From: Dehalococcoidia bacterium
Lineage (GTDB): Bacteria; Chloroflexota; Dehalococcoidia; GIF9; UBA5629
Length of the DNA: 64,000 nt
Assembly: GCA_041653995.1 (NCBI GenBank)
Contig: JBAZEK010000001.1
Span: 372,001-436,000 of the forward strand
Direction of reading: 5' to 3'
Part shown: piece by piece, positions 9,233 to 17,116 of the stretch
Position numbering within the stretch: the first letter of the stretch is position 1
Layout: every line of letters starts with the position of its first letter
Notes under the pieces: model-generated
The model's database searches: none
What the model saw: only the letters and a program-made list of their open reading frames with translations
What the model was told of the DNA's origin: nothing
Made by a program: the position numbers and the translations under genes

Positions 9233-9344
9233 GTATGTCCTCCCTGTGTAATTTCAGTCAACTCTTATACTCGTACCGGGCATACCGGGACTCGCTCAAG
9301 GGCGCTATCCACGAGTATGAAGATAGCGTTCAGGGCCGCAGCCG

Positions 9345-10676
9345 TCAGGATATCCTGAGAGAATTGTGACGGAAGGATAAACATCCGCCACTGATGGTGG
9401 CCACGACCACCCCCTTCAGTTTACATCCTGCGAACGGCGTATTCCTGCCTTTGGAAAGGAAATCATGGACGTTCACTGTCCATTCGTGATCGATATCCAG
9501 CAGAGCCAGATCGGCGCAGGCGCCCGGTTTGAGCGTTCCTGCGCCGTTTCTCAGGATGCTTGCAGGACCTGCCGTCAGGCAGGTCAGAAGGGCATTCAGG
9601 CTGATCCTGCCTGTATGCACCAGGGACATGAGAACGCCGAATGCGGTCTCAAAGCCGCTGATGCCGGATACGGCATTCTCAAATTCGCAGAGCTTTTCTT
9701 CGATCGTATGAGGAGCATGATCTGTGGCGATGGCGTCGATAGTTCCGTCCGTTATTCCCTGGATCAACGCTGCTATATCGGCGGGCGACCTCAAAGGAGG
9801 GGTAACCCTGGCGTTGGTGTCGTAGGCCAGTGATGTTCGAGGATCGTCCTGAACCTTCATTACCCGCTCGTGTGTCAGTGTGAGATTGTGCGGCGTTACA
9901 TCGCAGGTCACTTTCAATCCTCTCTGTTTGGCATCACGTACAAGCTGTGTCGAGCCGGCGGTGCTTATGTGGGTAACATGCAGTCTCGCGCCGGTCAGTT
10001 CACACAATGCAATATCCCGCGCCACCATTATTTCCTCGGCAGCCGCAGGTATTCCTTTTAACCCCAGCCTGACGGCTACCCATCCGTCGTTCATATGGCC
10101 TCCCTGCGACAGACTGATGTCCTCGCAGTGATCGATAACCGGCAGGCCAAGCACGGCGGCGTTCTCCATGGCCAGGGACATGATGCGCGAATCGCTCACG
10201 GGACTGCCGTCGTCACTGAAGCCTATGCAACCGGCGGCGGACAACTCTATCATATTGGCTAGTTCCCTGCCTGCCCTGCCTGCAGTTATGCAGCCGACCG
10301 GCAGAATTTTAACGAGTGGGGCATCTCTGGTGGCTATATCATTGACATAACTAACTGTGGCGGCGCTGTCCAGCGGGGGATTGGTATTGGGCATGCAGCA
10401 TATCGTGGTGTAACCTCCGCGCGCGGCTGCTGCCGCACCCGTGGCAATGGTCTCCTTATTCTCGTAGCCGGGCTGACGCAAATGGCAGTGAAGGTCGATA
10501 AAGCCAGGACAGGCAATTAATCCGGATGCGTCAATAACAGCGGCACCGGCTGCAGAGATGTTTTTACCGGTTTTTGATATCTTTCCTTTGGTGATGAGGA
10601 TATCACCGGTCTCCTCGATACCGGCTGCCGGGTCGATAATGCGGGCGTTTTTTATCAGGAGGCGATCATTGGTCAT
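9345..10676 (-). CDS. pyrC: Dihydroorotase
   Basis: Zinc amidohydrolase that cyclises carbamoyl aspartate to dihydroorotate. 443 residues, class I (bacterial PyrC/AllB-like) length. It shows the metal-binding HCHLRQPG (H63, H65), a conserved lysine-bearing strand region, the histidines around HVTHIST, and the catalytic aspartate in ATDHAPH at about residue 315. Its start overlaps the pyrB stop as ATGA, so the two are translationally coupled; many class I dihydroorotases form complexes with PyrB. A 14-base perfect palindrome (TCAGGATATCCTGA) spans its stop codon. Confidence 0.96.
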   Translation of the reverse strand: MTNDRLLIKNARIIDPAAGIEETGDILITKGKISKTGKNISAAGAAVIDASGLIACPGFIDLHCHLRQPGYENKETIATGAAAAARGGYTTICCMPNTNPPLDSAATVSYVNDIATRDAPLVKILPVGCITAGRAGRELANMIELSAAGCIGFSDDGSPVSDSRIMSLAMENAAVLGLPVIDHCEDISLSQGGHMNDGWVAVRLGLKGIPAAAEEIMVARDIALCELTGARLHVTHISTAGSTQLVRDAKQRGLKVTCDVTPHNLTLTHERVMKVQDDPRTSLAYDTNARVTPPLRSPADIAALIQGITDGTIDAIATDHAPHTIEEKLCEFENAVSGISGFETAFGVLMSLVHTGRISLNALLTCLTAGPASILRNGAGTLKPGACADLALLDIDHEWTVNVHDFLSKGRNTPFAGCKLKGVVVATISGGCLSFRHNSLRIS

Positions 10677-11683
10677 CTGTTTTTACCCCCTGCGATCAGG
10701 TACAGCAGCGCCATACGAACCGCCACTCCATTGGTGACCTGCTGTTCGATCAACGATCTGGTTCCGTAGGCCACATCCGGACTGATCTCGGCGCCCTCGT
10801 TCATGGGGCCAGGATGCATCACCAGGACATCAGGTTTCGCCCCGGCCAGGCGCGCCGCATTGATTTGATAGCCTTGAATATACTCGCGCAGAGAGGATAT
10901 CAGCCCGCTTTGCTGCCGCTCCTTTTGTAGCCTCAGCGGCATGACGATGTCGGCGTTTTTAATTGCAGAGTCGAGGTCGTACTCTATGGTCACATGGCCA
11001 AGGGAGCACTTCTCCAGCATCTCCGGCAGCCCGTGGGGGATAAGGGTAGGGGGTGCGCAGAGTATCAGCTTCATGCCGTAATGGCGGGTACCCCAGATAT
11101 TGGAGCGGGCCACCCTGCTGTGTAAAATATCGCCGACGATCACGGCTTTACGGCCTTTCAGGTCTCCTAGCTGCTGTCTCATCGTGAATATATCCAGCAG
11201 CCCCTGTGAAGGATGGGCATGCCAGCCGTCACCTGCGTTGATGATGCTGGTATCCAGGTTGTGCGCTGCTATATAGGGGGCGCCGGAGCAGGGATGCCTC
11301 ATGATAATGGCGTCCACCTCCAGGGCCTGCAGCGTACGCAGGCTGTCTATGAGAGATTCGCCCTTGGCTACGCTGCTTCTGACGGCATCCAGGCTGATGG
11401 TATCGGCGCCCAGGTATTTAGCCGCCATCTCGAAGGATGCGCGGGTGCGGGTGCTGGGTTCGAAGAACATGGTGGCGATGGTTTTGCCGCGCAGGGTGGG
11501 CACCTTCTTGACATCGCGATCCAGTATTTCCACCATGCCTTCGGCTATCTCGAAAACAAGGTCGGTCTCCTCCCTGCTGAAATCATCCAGATCGAGCACA
11601 TGACGATGTTTCCAGAAATCAATGGATGGGCCGGGTAGTGTTTCCCGTGTAGCTGTGCCCGGTCTCGGCTCACTTAAGCTCAT
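10673..11683 (-). CDS. pyrB: Aspartate carbamoyltransferase catalytic subunit
   Basis: Joins carbamoyl phosphate and aspartate, the committed step of pyrimidine synthesis. 336 residues, about 25 longer than usual because of an N-terminal extension of low similarity before the conserved core. It shows the carbamoyl-phosphate site STRTR (77-81), the SVAKGES loop, the RHP/GDGWHAHPSQ active-site region, and HPGPMNEG near residue 290. No pyrI regulatory subunit is present. GGGAGG lies 6 bases before the ATG, inside the end of pyrR, and the two genes overlap by 14 bases. Confidence 0.96.
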   Translation of the reverse strand: MSLSEPRPGTATRETLPGPSIDFWKHRHVLDLDDFSREETDLVFEIAEGMVEILDRDVKKVPTLRGKTIATMFFEPSTRTRASFEMAAKYLGADTISLDAVRSSVAKGESLIDSLRTLQALEVDAIIMRHPCSGAPYIAAHNLDTSIINAGDGWHAHPSQGLLDIFTMRQQLGDLKGRKAVIVGDILHSRVARSNIWGTRHYGMKLILCAPPTLIPHGLPEMLEKCSLGHVTIEYDLDSAIKNADIVMPLRLQKERQQSGLISSLREYIQGYQINAARLAGAKPDVLVMHPGPMNEGAEISPDVAYGTRSLIEQQVTNGVAVRMALLYLIAGGKNR

Positions 11684-12227
11684 TTTTGCCTCCCTCCGTC
11701 CTCATAACCGTGACTTTGTCCACAGCATCGACCTCGCTCAGGTATACCTTGATCTCTTCGTTACGCGCAGTTGGGATATTTTTGCCTACGAAATCAGCAC
11801 GGATGGGCAGCTCGCGGTGACCCCTGTCTATGAGCACGGCGAGCTGTATGGTCTCGGGCCTTCCCAGGTCTATCAGGGCATCCAGTGCGGCACGTATGCT
11901 GCGCCCGGTATAGAAAACGTCATCAACCAATATAAGGTGTTTGCTGGTGATATCGAAAGGCACATAAGTCTGTTGTACAACGTGTTTGAAGCTCAGTGAC
12001 GAGACATCGTCGCGGTAAAGGGTTATATCCAGAGATCCGACGGGGATATCTACCTGCTCCATGCCGCGGATGATGGCGACCAGACGCTGGGCCAGCGGGA
12101 CACCGCGTGTCTTGATACCTACAAATACAATATTGGTGGCGCCCTTGTTGCGCTCGAGGATCTCGTGTGCTACGCGTACAAGCGCCCTTTCGATGTCGGA
12201 AGAATTAAGCAGAATTTTTTCTGGCAT
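11670..12227 (-). CDS. pyrR: Bifunctional pyr operon regulator / uracil phosphoribosyltransferase
   Basis: Binds the pyr mRNA leader when UMP is high and favours termination; many members also have uracil phosphoribosyltransferase activity. 185 residues from the ATG at 12227, the normal family length. The PRPP-binding signature VDDVFYTGRS is at 101-110. A longer in-frame reading back to 12272 would translate through the leader terminator and is unlikely to be real. The ribosome binding site AGAGG is the 3' arm of that terminator (12235-12239), with seven T between it and the ATG. It heads the operon pyrR-pyrB-pyrC-carB-pyrK. Confidence 0.95.
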   Translation of the reverse strand: MPEKILLNSSDIERALVRVAHEILERNKGATNIVFVGIKTRGVPLAQRLVAIIRGMEQVDIPVGSLDITLYRDDVSSLSFKHVVQQTYVPFDITSKHLILVDDVFYTGRSIRAALDALIDLGRPETIQLAVLIDRGHRELPIRADFVGKNIPTARNEEIKVYLSEVDAVDKVTVMRTEGGKNELK

Positions 12228-12258
12228 AAAAAAACCTCTTGCCTGCGCTGGCAAGAGG
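12228..12258 (-). terminator. Intrinsic terminator (attenuator) in the pyr leader
   Basis: Perfect 9-bp stem CCTCTTGCC / GGCAAGAGG with the 6-base loop AGCGCA, followed by seven T and then directly the pyrR ATG. It sits about 55 bases downstream of a PyrR-binding hairpin, the standard layout of a PyrR-controlled attenuator. The 3' arm also contains the pyrR ribosome binding site, so the folded stem would hide it as well as end transcription. Confidence 0.93.
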
Positions 12259-12313
12259 TCTGTTACAAGCACATCTGCCCGGACCGGATTTGCGGCGAAG
12301 TAACTTCACTGTT

Positions 12314-12345
12314 CCCTTGCCAGCCTCACTGGGCTGACTTAAAGG
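12314..12345 (-). promoter_or_regulatory. PyrR-binding RNA hairpin in the pyr leader
   Basis: On the minus strand the leader reads CCTTTAAGTCAGCC, CAGTGAGG, CTGGCAAGG in succession. This folds into a hairpin with the conserved purine-rich terminal loop (CAGUGAGG) and the bulged lower stem seen in PyrR binding loops of Bacillus and other bacteria. It lies just after the promoter and before the pyrR terminator. The intervening 55 bases can hold the anti-terminator strand. Confidence 0.88.
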
Positions 12346-12358
12346 TTTATTTTATATT

Positions 12359-12404
12359 ATTATACCATTGTGCGCCCAGGCAAATCAATTATCAGATTGC
12401 CTGG
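12359..12404 (-). promoter_or_regulatory. pyr operon promoter with overlapping inverted repeat
   Basis: The -10 TATAAT is at 12364-12359 and the -35 TTGATT at 12388-12383, with an 18-base spacer. Transcription would start just before the PyrR-binding hairpin. A perfect inverted repeat CCAGGCAA / TTGCCTGG (12376-12383 and 12397-12404, 13 bases apart) overlaps the -35 element. It could be an operator, or a terminator-like structure between the divergent pyrR and pepA. Promoter reading is strong; operator is inference. Confidence 0.75.
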
Positions 12405-12517
12405 TGGTGAAAAGGTGGTAATATAATCAGGCACGGCCGTCACAGTGGGCTTCGATAACTTTTAGTGGTATCGCAGTGCCCCCATGTTGACATAAAAATA
12501 ATCTCTTGGAGGGAAAA

Positions 12518-14020
12518 GTGAAATTTGAGGTCAGGCCAGGTGGTGTGACCACCATTGCAACTGACGCGGTAATCGCCGGCGTTTTCGAAGGTGATGGGGG
12601 TCTGGCAGGAGCGGCCGGCGAGCTGGACACAGCACTGGGGGGGATTATAAAGGATCTCATCAGCTCCGGTGAGGTAAAAGGAAAACTAAATGAGCTGCAC
12701 GTGCTGCATACGCTGGGAAAGATCCCGTCCCGCCTGGCTGTCGTGGCCGGTATGGGTAAACAGGTTGAATGGGATAGCGATAAATTGAGGGACCTGGTTG
12801 GGGAGTCTGTGCGCGTCCTGCGCAAGCACAAGGCAAAATCTGCTGCCTTTGCCCTGCGTGCTGGAAATGAAGGCGGCCCGGGATATGCCGATTTTTCATG
12901 TGCGGTAGCCGAAGGTTGCCTGCTCGGCGCTTATCAATACAAACGCCATATGACCAAGGATGAAAACGGACATGAGACCGGTGAGATCGTTTTGCTTGAA
13001 AACGATGAAGCCATGTTTGAGATGATAGGCAAAGGTCTTGAGATGGGCAGCATTACGGCTGGCGCAGTGATGATGGCGCGAGATATGGTCAACGAGCCGG
13101 CCAACCATATGACACCCTCTCACATGGCCGAGAAAGCCAGGGAGGTAGCATCCAGGCATAACCTGGGCATCACGGTTATGGACCGCGCTCAAATGGAAAA
13201 GGAGAAAATGGGCGCCCTGCTGGGTGTGGCTCAGGGGACCTCCGAGCCCCCCAATATTATTATGCTGGATTATCGCGGTGATCCGGCCAGAAAAGAGGTT
13301 GCCGGCCTGGTGGGCAAAGGTTTGACCTTTGACTCGGGCGGCATATCGCTTAAGCCCCAGGAGTTTATGTCGGATATGAAGGGAGACATGGCGGGCGGAG
13401 CTGCGGTTATCGCGGCCATGGACGCAATAGCGCAGATGAAGCTGGATGTAAACGTGATAGCGCTTATTCCGGCCACGGAGAACCTTCCCGGAGGCAGGGC
13501 TCTGAAGCCCGGGGATGTGCTGAAGGCATCCAACGGCAAGACTATTGAGGTCGTCAATACCGACGCTGAGGGCAGGTTGATACTGGCCGATGCGCTCTCC
13601 TATGCAGTTAAAAACGGGCTCAGCCCTATCGTTGATCTGGCCACTTTGACCGGGGCCTGCCATGTCGCGCTGGGCGATTTATATGCGGGTCTTTTCTCTA
13701 ACGATCGTGGTCTGGCCGAGCGGCTGGTGAAGGCGGCAGACAAAGGTGGTGAAAAGCTATGGAAATTGCCCATGCCTGAAGAATACAGGGACCTCAATAA
13801 AAGCGACGTTGCCGATATCAAGAACTCCGGAGGCAGATATGGCGGGGCTATTACAGCGGCCCTCTTCCTGCAGGAGTTTATAGGCGAAACGCCCTGGGCT
13901 CACATCGATATAGCCGGTCCTTTCATGACGGACAAGACCAAAGGGGCGCTGGTGAAAGGCGCTACCGGCTTTGGCGTGAGGACGCTGATCCGCTTCATAG
14001 CAGATTTAAGTGAAAGATAG
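12518..14020 (+). CDS. pepA: Leucyl aminopeptidase (M17 family)
   Basis: Dinuclear metal aminopeptidase that removes N-terminal residues from peptides in the cytoplasm. About 500 residues from the GTG at 12518, with GGAGGG five bases upstream; an in-frame TTG at 12506 is part of the binding site itself and is less likely. It has an N-terminal macro-like domain and a C-terminal catalytic domain with VGKGLTFDSGGISLKP (about 265-280) and the M17 signature NTDAEGRLILADAL (about 346-359), so the metal ligands and catalytic lysine and arginine are present. It is transcribed divergently from the pyr operon. Some M17 members also bind DNA, including at pyrimidine genes in E. coli; nothing here shows that. 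Confidence 0.95.
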   Translation: MKFEVRPGGVTTIATDAVIAGVFEGDGGLAGAAGELDTALGGIIKDLISSGEVKGKLNELHVLHTLGKIPSRLAVVAGMGKQVEWDSDKLRDLVGESVRVLRKHKAKSAAFALRAGNEGGPGYADFSCAVAEGCLLGAYQYKRHMTKDENGHETGEIVLLENDEAMFEMIGKGLEMGSITAGAVMMARDMVNEPANHMTPSHMAEKAREVASRHNLGITVMDRAQMEKEKMGALLGVAQGTSEPPNIIMLDYRGDPARKEVAGLVGKGLTFDSGGISLKPQEFMSDMKGDMAGGAAVIAAMDAIAQMKLDVNVIALIPATENLPGGRALKPGDVLKASNGKTIEVVNTDAEGRLILADALSYAVKNGLSPIVDLATLTGACHVALGDLYAGLFSNDRGLAERLVKAADKGGEKLWKLPMPEEYRDLNKSDVADIKNSGGRYGGAITAALFLQEFIGETPWAHIDIAGPFMTDKTKGALVKGATGFGVRTLIRFIADLSER

Positions 14021-14030
14021 GAGGTTGAGC

Positions 14031-14678
14031 GTGAAGATAAAATGGTTCGGTCAATCATGTTTTCTGCTGACAGCAGGCGATGGCACGAGGTTATTGATGG
14101 ATCCATTTAAATCAGACAGCCACCTGAGCTATAAACAGGTTAACGAGAAAGTTGACCTTGTTACCGTCAGCCATGAGCACGCAGACCATAACTGCACGGA
14201 TGCCCTGCCGGGCAAGCCCGAGATTGTGAAGGGGAGTGTAGATATGGCTATTAAAGGTGTAAAGGTAAGAGGCATAGATGTTTTACACGACGACGCCGGA
14301 GGCAAGAAGCTGGGCGCCAATACTGTATATTGCGCAATGATAGATGGAATCAGGATATGCCACCTGGGTGACCTGGGGCACAGGCTATTGGAAAAGCAGC
14401 TGGCTTCAATAGGGAAGGTGGATGTGTTGCTGGTACCGATAGGCGCCGTATTCACCATCGATGTTGAAGCTGCCAACGCAATCTGTGAAGATATCAAGCC
14501 GCGTATAGCCATCCCCATGCACTACAAAACGGACAGGTGCCAGTTCCTGCAGTGGAACGCTGAGGACTTCGTCAAGGGCAAGAGTAAAGTCAGGAGGATT
14601 GCGGGCAGCGAGCTTGAGATATTATCTCACAACCTGCCGACTGAATTTGAAGTGGTTGTGCTGCAATATGCAGATTAA
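14031..14678 (+). CDS. MBL-fold metal-dependent hydrolase (UPF0173/UlaG-like)
   Basis: About 215-residue metallo-beta-lactamase-fold protein. The metal-binding HEHADHN is at about residues 48-54, with a later conserved GDLGH and a C-terminal PMHYKTD histidine. This pattern is shared by UPF0173 proteins and the UlaG lactonase. The start is GTG at 14031 with AGGAGG six bases upstream, ten bases after the pepA stop, so it is probably co-transcribed with pepA. The substrate is unknown. Its stop overlaps the rnc stop on the other strand (14675-14678). Confidence 0.87.
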   Translation: MKIKWFGQSCFLLTAGDGTRLLMDPFKSDSHLSYKQVNEKVDLVTVSHEHADHNCTDALPGKPEIVKGSVDMAIKGVKVRGIDVLHDDAGGKKLGANTVYCAMIDGIRICHLGDLGHRLLEKQLASIGKVDVLLVPIGAVFTIDVEAANAICEDIKPRIAIPMHYKTDRCQFLQWNAEDFVKGKSKVRRIAGSELEILSHNLPTEFEVVVLQYAD

Positions 14679-15382
14679 CTGCCTGCATCCGGCTTTGCGA
14701 TCAGCTTGTTGTAGGCGGCCCTGGCTGCCTCGGACTCGGCGTTTTTCTTAGTCTTGCCCGATCCAATCGCCAGCAGAACATCTCCCATTGAAACGGATAC
14801 GCAGAAGATCTTATCGTGATCGGGCCCGGTCGCCTCGATAACCTCGTACTCGGGGAGTGTTTTGAACTCGGACTGTGTAAGTTCCTGCAGCAGCGCTTTG
14901 TAGTTAAGGCTGTGTTTGCCATCTTTGATGGCCTGGATATCAGCAGCGAAGCCGGACATAACGAAGCCCTTTGCCGATTCAATACCCCGGTCGAGAAATA
15001 CTGCCGCCGTGAGGGCCTCGTATGCGTCCGCCAGATTATTGCGTTTTATTCTCCCGCCGGACGCGTCTTCCCCTTTGCCCAGCAGAAGGTGATCGCCCAG
15101 TTCAAGCTGCAGCGCCTTTTCAGCCAGATTTTCCTGCCTCACCAGGGAGACACGGAGCTCAGTCAGCTTGCCCTCGGGCAGGTCGGGAAAATCACAGTAA
15201 AGCTTTTCAGCAACAAAGAGGTTGAGCAGGGCGTCGCCCAGGAATTCCATACGCTCGTTGTCGCCCGTAGCGGCCGCAGGATTCTCATTGATATAAGAAG
15301 CATGTGTGACCGCCTGTTGAAGGATATCCGGATTGTTGAACTTGATCCCGATAGACGACTGCAGTTTATTGAGAGAGGACAA
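14675..15382 (-). CDS. rnc: Ribonuclease III
   Basis: Double-strand-specific endoribonuclease for rRNA and mRNA processing. The catalytic domain bears the RNase III signature NERMEFLGD (about residues 42-50) and a second acidic pair in DAYEALTAAVFLD. A double-stranded-RNA-binding domain follows at about 160-235, ending in KNAESEAARAAYNKL. I chose the TTG at 15382 (235 residues, the usual length) because AAGG lies eight bases upstream and the gene before it ends at 15405. A longer frame to 15427 would overlap that gene. Confidence 0.93.
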   Translation of the reverse strand: MSSLNKLQSSIGIKFNNPDILQQAVTHASYINENPAAATGDNERMEFLGDALLNLFVAEKLYCDFPDLPEGKLTELRVSLVRQENLAEKALQLELGDHLLLGKGEDASGGRIKRNNLADAYEALTAAVFLDRGIESAKGFVMSGFAADIQAIKDGKHSLNYKALLQELTQSEFKTLPEYEVIEATGPDHDKIFCVSVSMGDVLLAIGSGKTKKNAESEAARAAYNKLIAKPDAGS

Positions 15383-15404
15383 TGTGGTTACCTTCAGCTC
15401 CTCT

Positions 15405-15764
15405 TTAGTTAAACTCCTCCTGTGCAAGTCCCGTGATGATGATGGAAGGAAGTCCGAAAATAGGGAAGACTATGCATGAGCAGATGGACCCCGCCAGGGC
15501 CAATACCCAAATTCTGCGCTGGAGAGCGTAAACTCCCCCTATAATAGCTATAATGCCGATAAAGACCAGCACAAAGGGTATGGCGAAGAACCTGGTTATG
15601 AGCTGTTCGGTCTGTTCGATGACCAGTGGATCGACGTTCAGAATCTCGTACATGCTGCGGAATATCGAAGTCAGCACGACGAAATATACGCCGCCTACCA
15701 TACCGATAGCGCCTGACACAATGTCCAATATGCCGGCCATAATAGGTTTCCAGGTGAGTTTCAT
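15405..15764 (-). CDS. Small integral membrane protein
   Basis: 119 residues with three or four membrane segments (about 8-34, 58-81, 85-113), Gly/Ile-rich, resembling small DUF4064-type membrane proteins. GGAGA lies eight bases before the ATG. It is directly upstream of rnc on the same strand and has its own promoter with a palindromic operator (15796-15839). No function can be assigned. Confidence 0.72.
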   Translation of the reverse strand: MKLTWKPIMAGILDIVSGAIGMVGGVYFVVLTSIFRSMYEILNVDPLVIEQTEQLITRFFAIPFVLVFIGIIAIIGGVYALQRRIWVLALAGSICSCIVFPIFGLPSIIITGLAQEEFN

Positions 15765-15795
15765 GATATGCTATTCTCCAGCAAGAAATTAATAT

Positions 15796-15839
15796 TTATA
15801 CCTTAAACAGGTATAACTCATTGTAACAGTCACTGTCAA
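15796..15839 (-). promoter_or_regulatory. Promoter with palindromic operator upstream of the membrane-protein/rnc genes
   Basis: On the minus strand TTGACA (15839-15834), a 17-base spacer and TTATAC (15816-15811) form a near-consensus promoter. Overlapping the -10 is a perfect palindrome, TTATACCT-N5-AGGTATAA (15796-15816). A second small palindrome, ACAGTGACTGT, lies in the -35/spacer. Such placement is typical of a repressor site; the regulator is not evident nearby. Confidence 0.7.
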
Positions 15840-15904
15840 ATCCGGATTTTCACATCGACCACAGATGATTTCGATATAATGCCGCCGACGGAGGAGATGA
15901 AAGA

Positions 15905-16822
15905 ATGTACATAGACCGGCCGGGTAAGATTTGCGAGGGGCTCTATATGCTGGGAATCAAGCAGAGCCTGATATACCTGGTGCAGGGGCGGAAGTCCATG
16001 CTTATCGGCGGCGCCATGAACTGGATCGTCCCGCAGCTTGAACAGCAATTTAAAGAGTTTGACATCGATACCGGCATAATCGAATATCTGGTGATCCCCC
16101 ATCCTCACTTCGACCACTTTGGGGCGGTGCCGTACTTGAAGAGGAAGCTACCGCATATGCAGGTGCTGGGCACCGACGCTTCGGTCCGGGTGCTTTCCAA
16201 AGAGAAGGTCATCAACTACTCTGAGATGGTCAACAAATTGATGATCGATCTTTACAAGTTGCAGGATGAGTATGAAAGGATGAACCTGAAGATCGATGCC
16301 GTAACAATCGATAAAATAGTTGATGATTCCACTATGATCGACCTGGGAGATGGCCTGGAAGTCAGGTTCATTGAAACTCCCGGTCATTCGCCGGGTGACG
16401 TTACAGTGTACGTGCCGGGACTCAAGGCTGTTTTCCCCAGCGATGCCGTCTCCTGCCCGATAGATGGTGTTGACAGGCTGGCGTGGCCCTCGCCTCAGTT
16501 CGACTTTACACTATACAAAGAATCGATCAACAGACTGTTGCCCCTGGACGTTGAGATATGTTGCTTCGATCATTATTCGACCGTGACCGGCGCCGATGCC
16601 CGGCAGGTACTTTTAAATGCAGTTAAAGTCTGTAAGGAATACGAGTACGACATTGTAGAACAGTACCGTCTGGTCGGCGACCTGGAAAAAGTTGCCGGGC
16701 AGGTCGCAAAGAAGAAGCTTGAGGTGGAAGACTTCGGTTTTCTCAATCAGGAGTTGATGATGCCGATAGCCCGGGCCGAGGTACGCAACGTATTGAAATC
16801 GGCAGGTTTGCTAAGTAGCTGA
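15905..16822 (+). CDS. MBL-fold metallohydrolase
   Basis: 305-residue metallo-beta-lactamase-fold protein. The metal motif HPHFDHFG is at about residues 65-72; the third-position Phe instead of Ala/Ser is acceptable in this superfamily. Further conserved elements are ETPGHSPGDVTVY (about 159-171) with its histidine, SDAV with its bridging aspartate, and CFDHYS near residue 220. A helical C-terminal part (about 235-305) resembles the winged-helix-like tail of glyoxalase-II or LACTB2-type enzymes. GGAGGAG precedes the ATG, and a perfect TATAAT is at 15875-15880. The substrate is unknown. It stands alone between divergent neighbours and the tRNA pair. Confidence 0.85.
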   Translation: MYIDRPGKICEGLYMLGIKQSLIYLVQGRKSMLIGGAMNWIVPQLEQQFKEFDIDTGIIEYLVIPHPHFDHFGAVPYLKRKLPHMQVLGTDASVRVLSKEKVINYSEMVNKLMIDLYKLQDEYERMNLKIDAVTIDKIVDDSTMIDLGDGLEVRFIETPGHSPGDVTVYVPGLKAVFPSDAVSCPIDGVDRLAWPSPQFDFTLYKESINRLLPLDVEICCFDHYSTVTGADARQVLLNAVKVCKEYEYDIVEQYRLVGDLEKVAGQVAKKKLEVEDFGFLNQELMMPIARAEVRNVLKSAGLLSS

Positions 16823-16840
16823 GGCACGAGGCATGCAGGT

Positions 16841-16870
16841 TTGCCTCAGGTACAGCAGCGATGTTATAAT
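16841..16870 (+). promoter_or_regulatory. tRNA promoter
   Basis: TTGCCT (16841-16846), an 18-base spacer and a perfect TATAAT (16865-16870) end ten bases before the tRNA-Gln gene. One transcript probably carries both tRNAs, which are seven bases apart. Confidence 0.65.
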
Positions 16871-16880
16871 TTTGAAACTC

Positions 16881-16954
16881 TGGGGATTAGTCTAGCGGTA
16901 GGACAGCGGACTCTGAATCCGTGAGCCCTGGTTCGAATCCAGGATCCCCAGCCA
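16881..16954 (+). tRNA. trnQ-CUG: tRNA-Gln (anticodon CUG)
   Basis: A full cloverleaf can be drawn: acceptor arms TGGGGAT / ATCCCCA with the U1-A72 pair typical of tRNA-Gln, D-arm with TCTAGCGGTAGGA, anticodon loop CTCTGAA with anticodon CTG, and T-loop GTTCGAATC. The discriminator is G and the 3' CCA is encoded. Confidence 0.96.
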
Positions 16955-16961
16955 TTTATCT

Positions 16962-17038
16962 GGCGCATTCGTCTAGGGGTTTAGGACGCTGCCCTCTCAA
17001 GGCAGAGATCACCGGTTCGAATCCGGTATGCGCTACCA
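16962..17038 (+). tRNA. trnE-CUC: tRNA-Glu (anticodon CUC)
   Basis: Acceptor arms GGCGCAT / ATGCGCT (G1 opposite U72), anticodon stem CTGCC / GGCAG around the loop CTCTCAA with anticodon CTC, T-arm CCGGTTCGAATCCGG, discriminator A and encoded CCA. It lies seven bases downstream of tRNA-Gln. Confidence 0.96.
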
Positions 17039-17116
17039 CTTTTTTCACCATTTTGTTGCCGATAGCGTATCATTTATCAGGCATAGAAGCTATTTGATGG
17101 GTTGCAGGAGATTATA

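Noticed and set aside
9233..9344. Possible carA remnant between pyrC and carB
   Set aside because: Translations in all frames show no CarA motifs; only a small hairpin and a palindrome at the pyrC stop are seen.
12228..12272. Upstream extension of PyrR by 15 residues
   Set aside because: It would translate through the leader terminator and has no ribosome binding site; the ATG at 12227 gives the normal family length.
12896..13663. 255-codon open frame opposite pepA
   Set aside because: Antisense shadow; composition follows pepA codons and no motif is seen.
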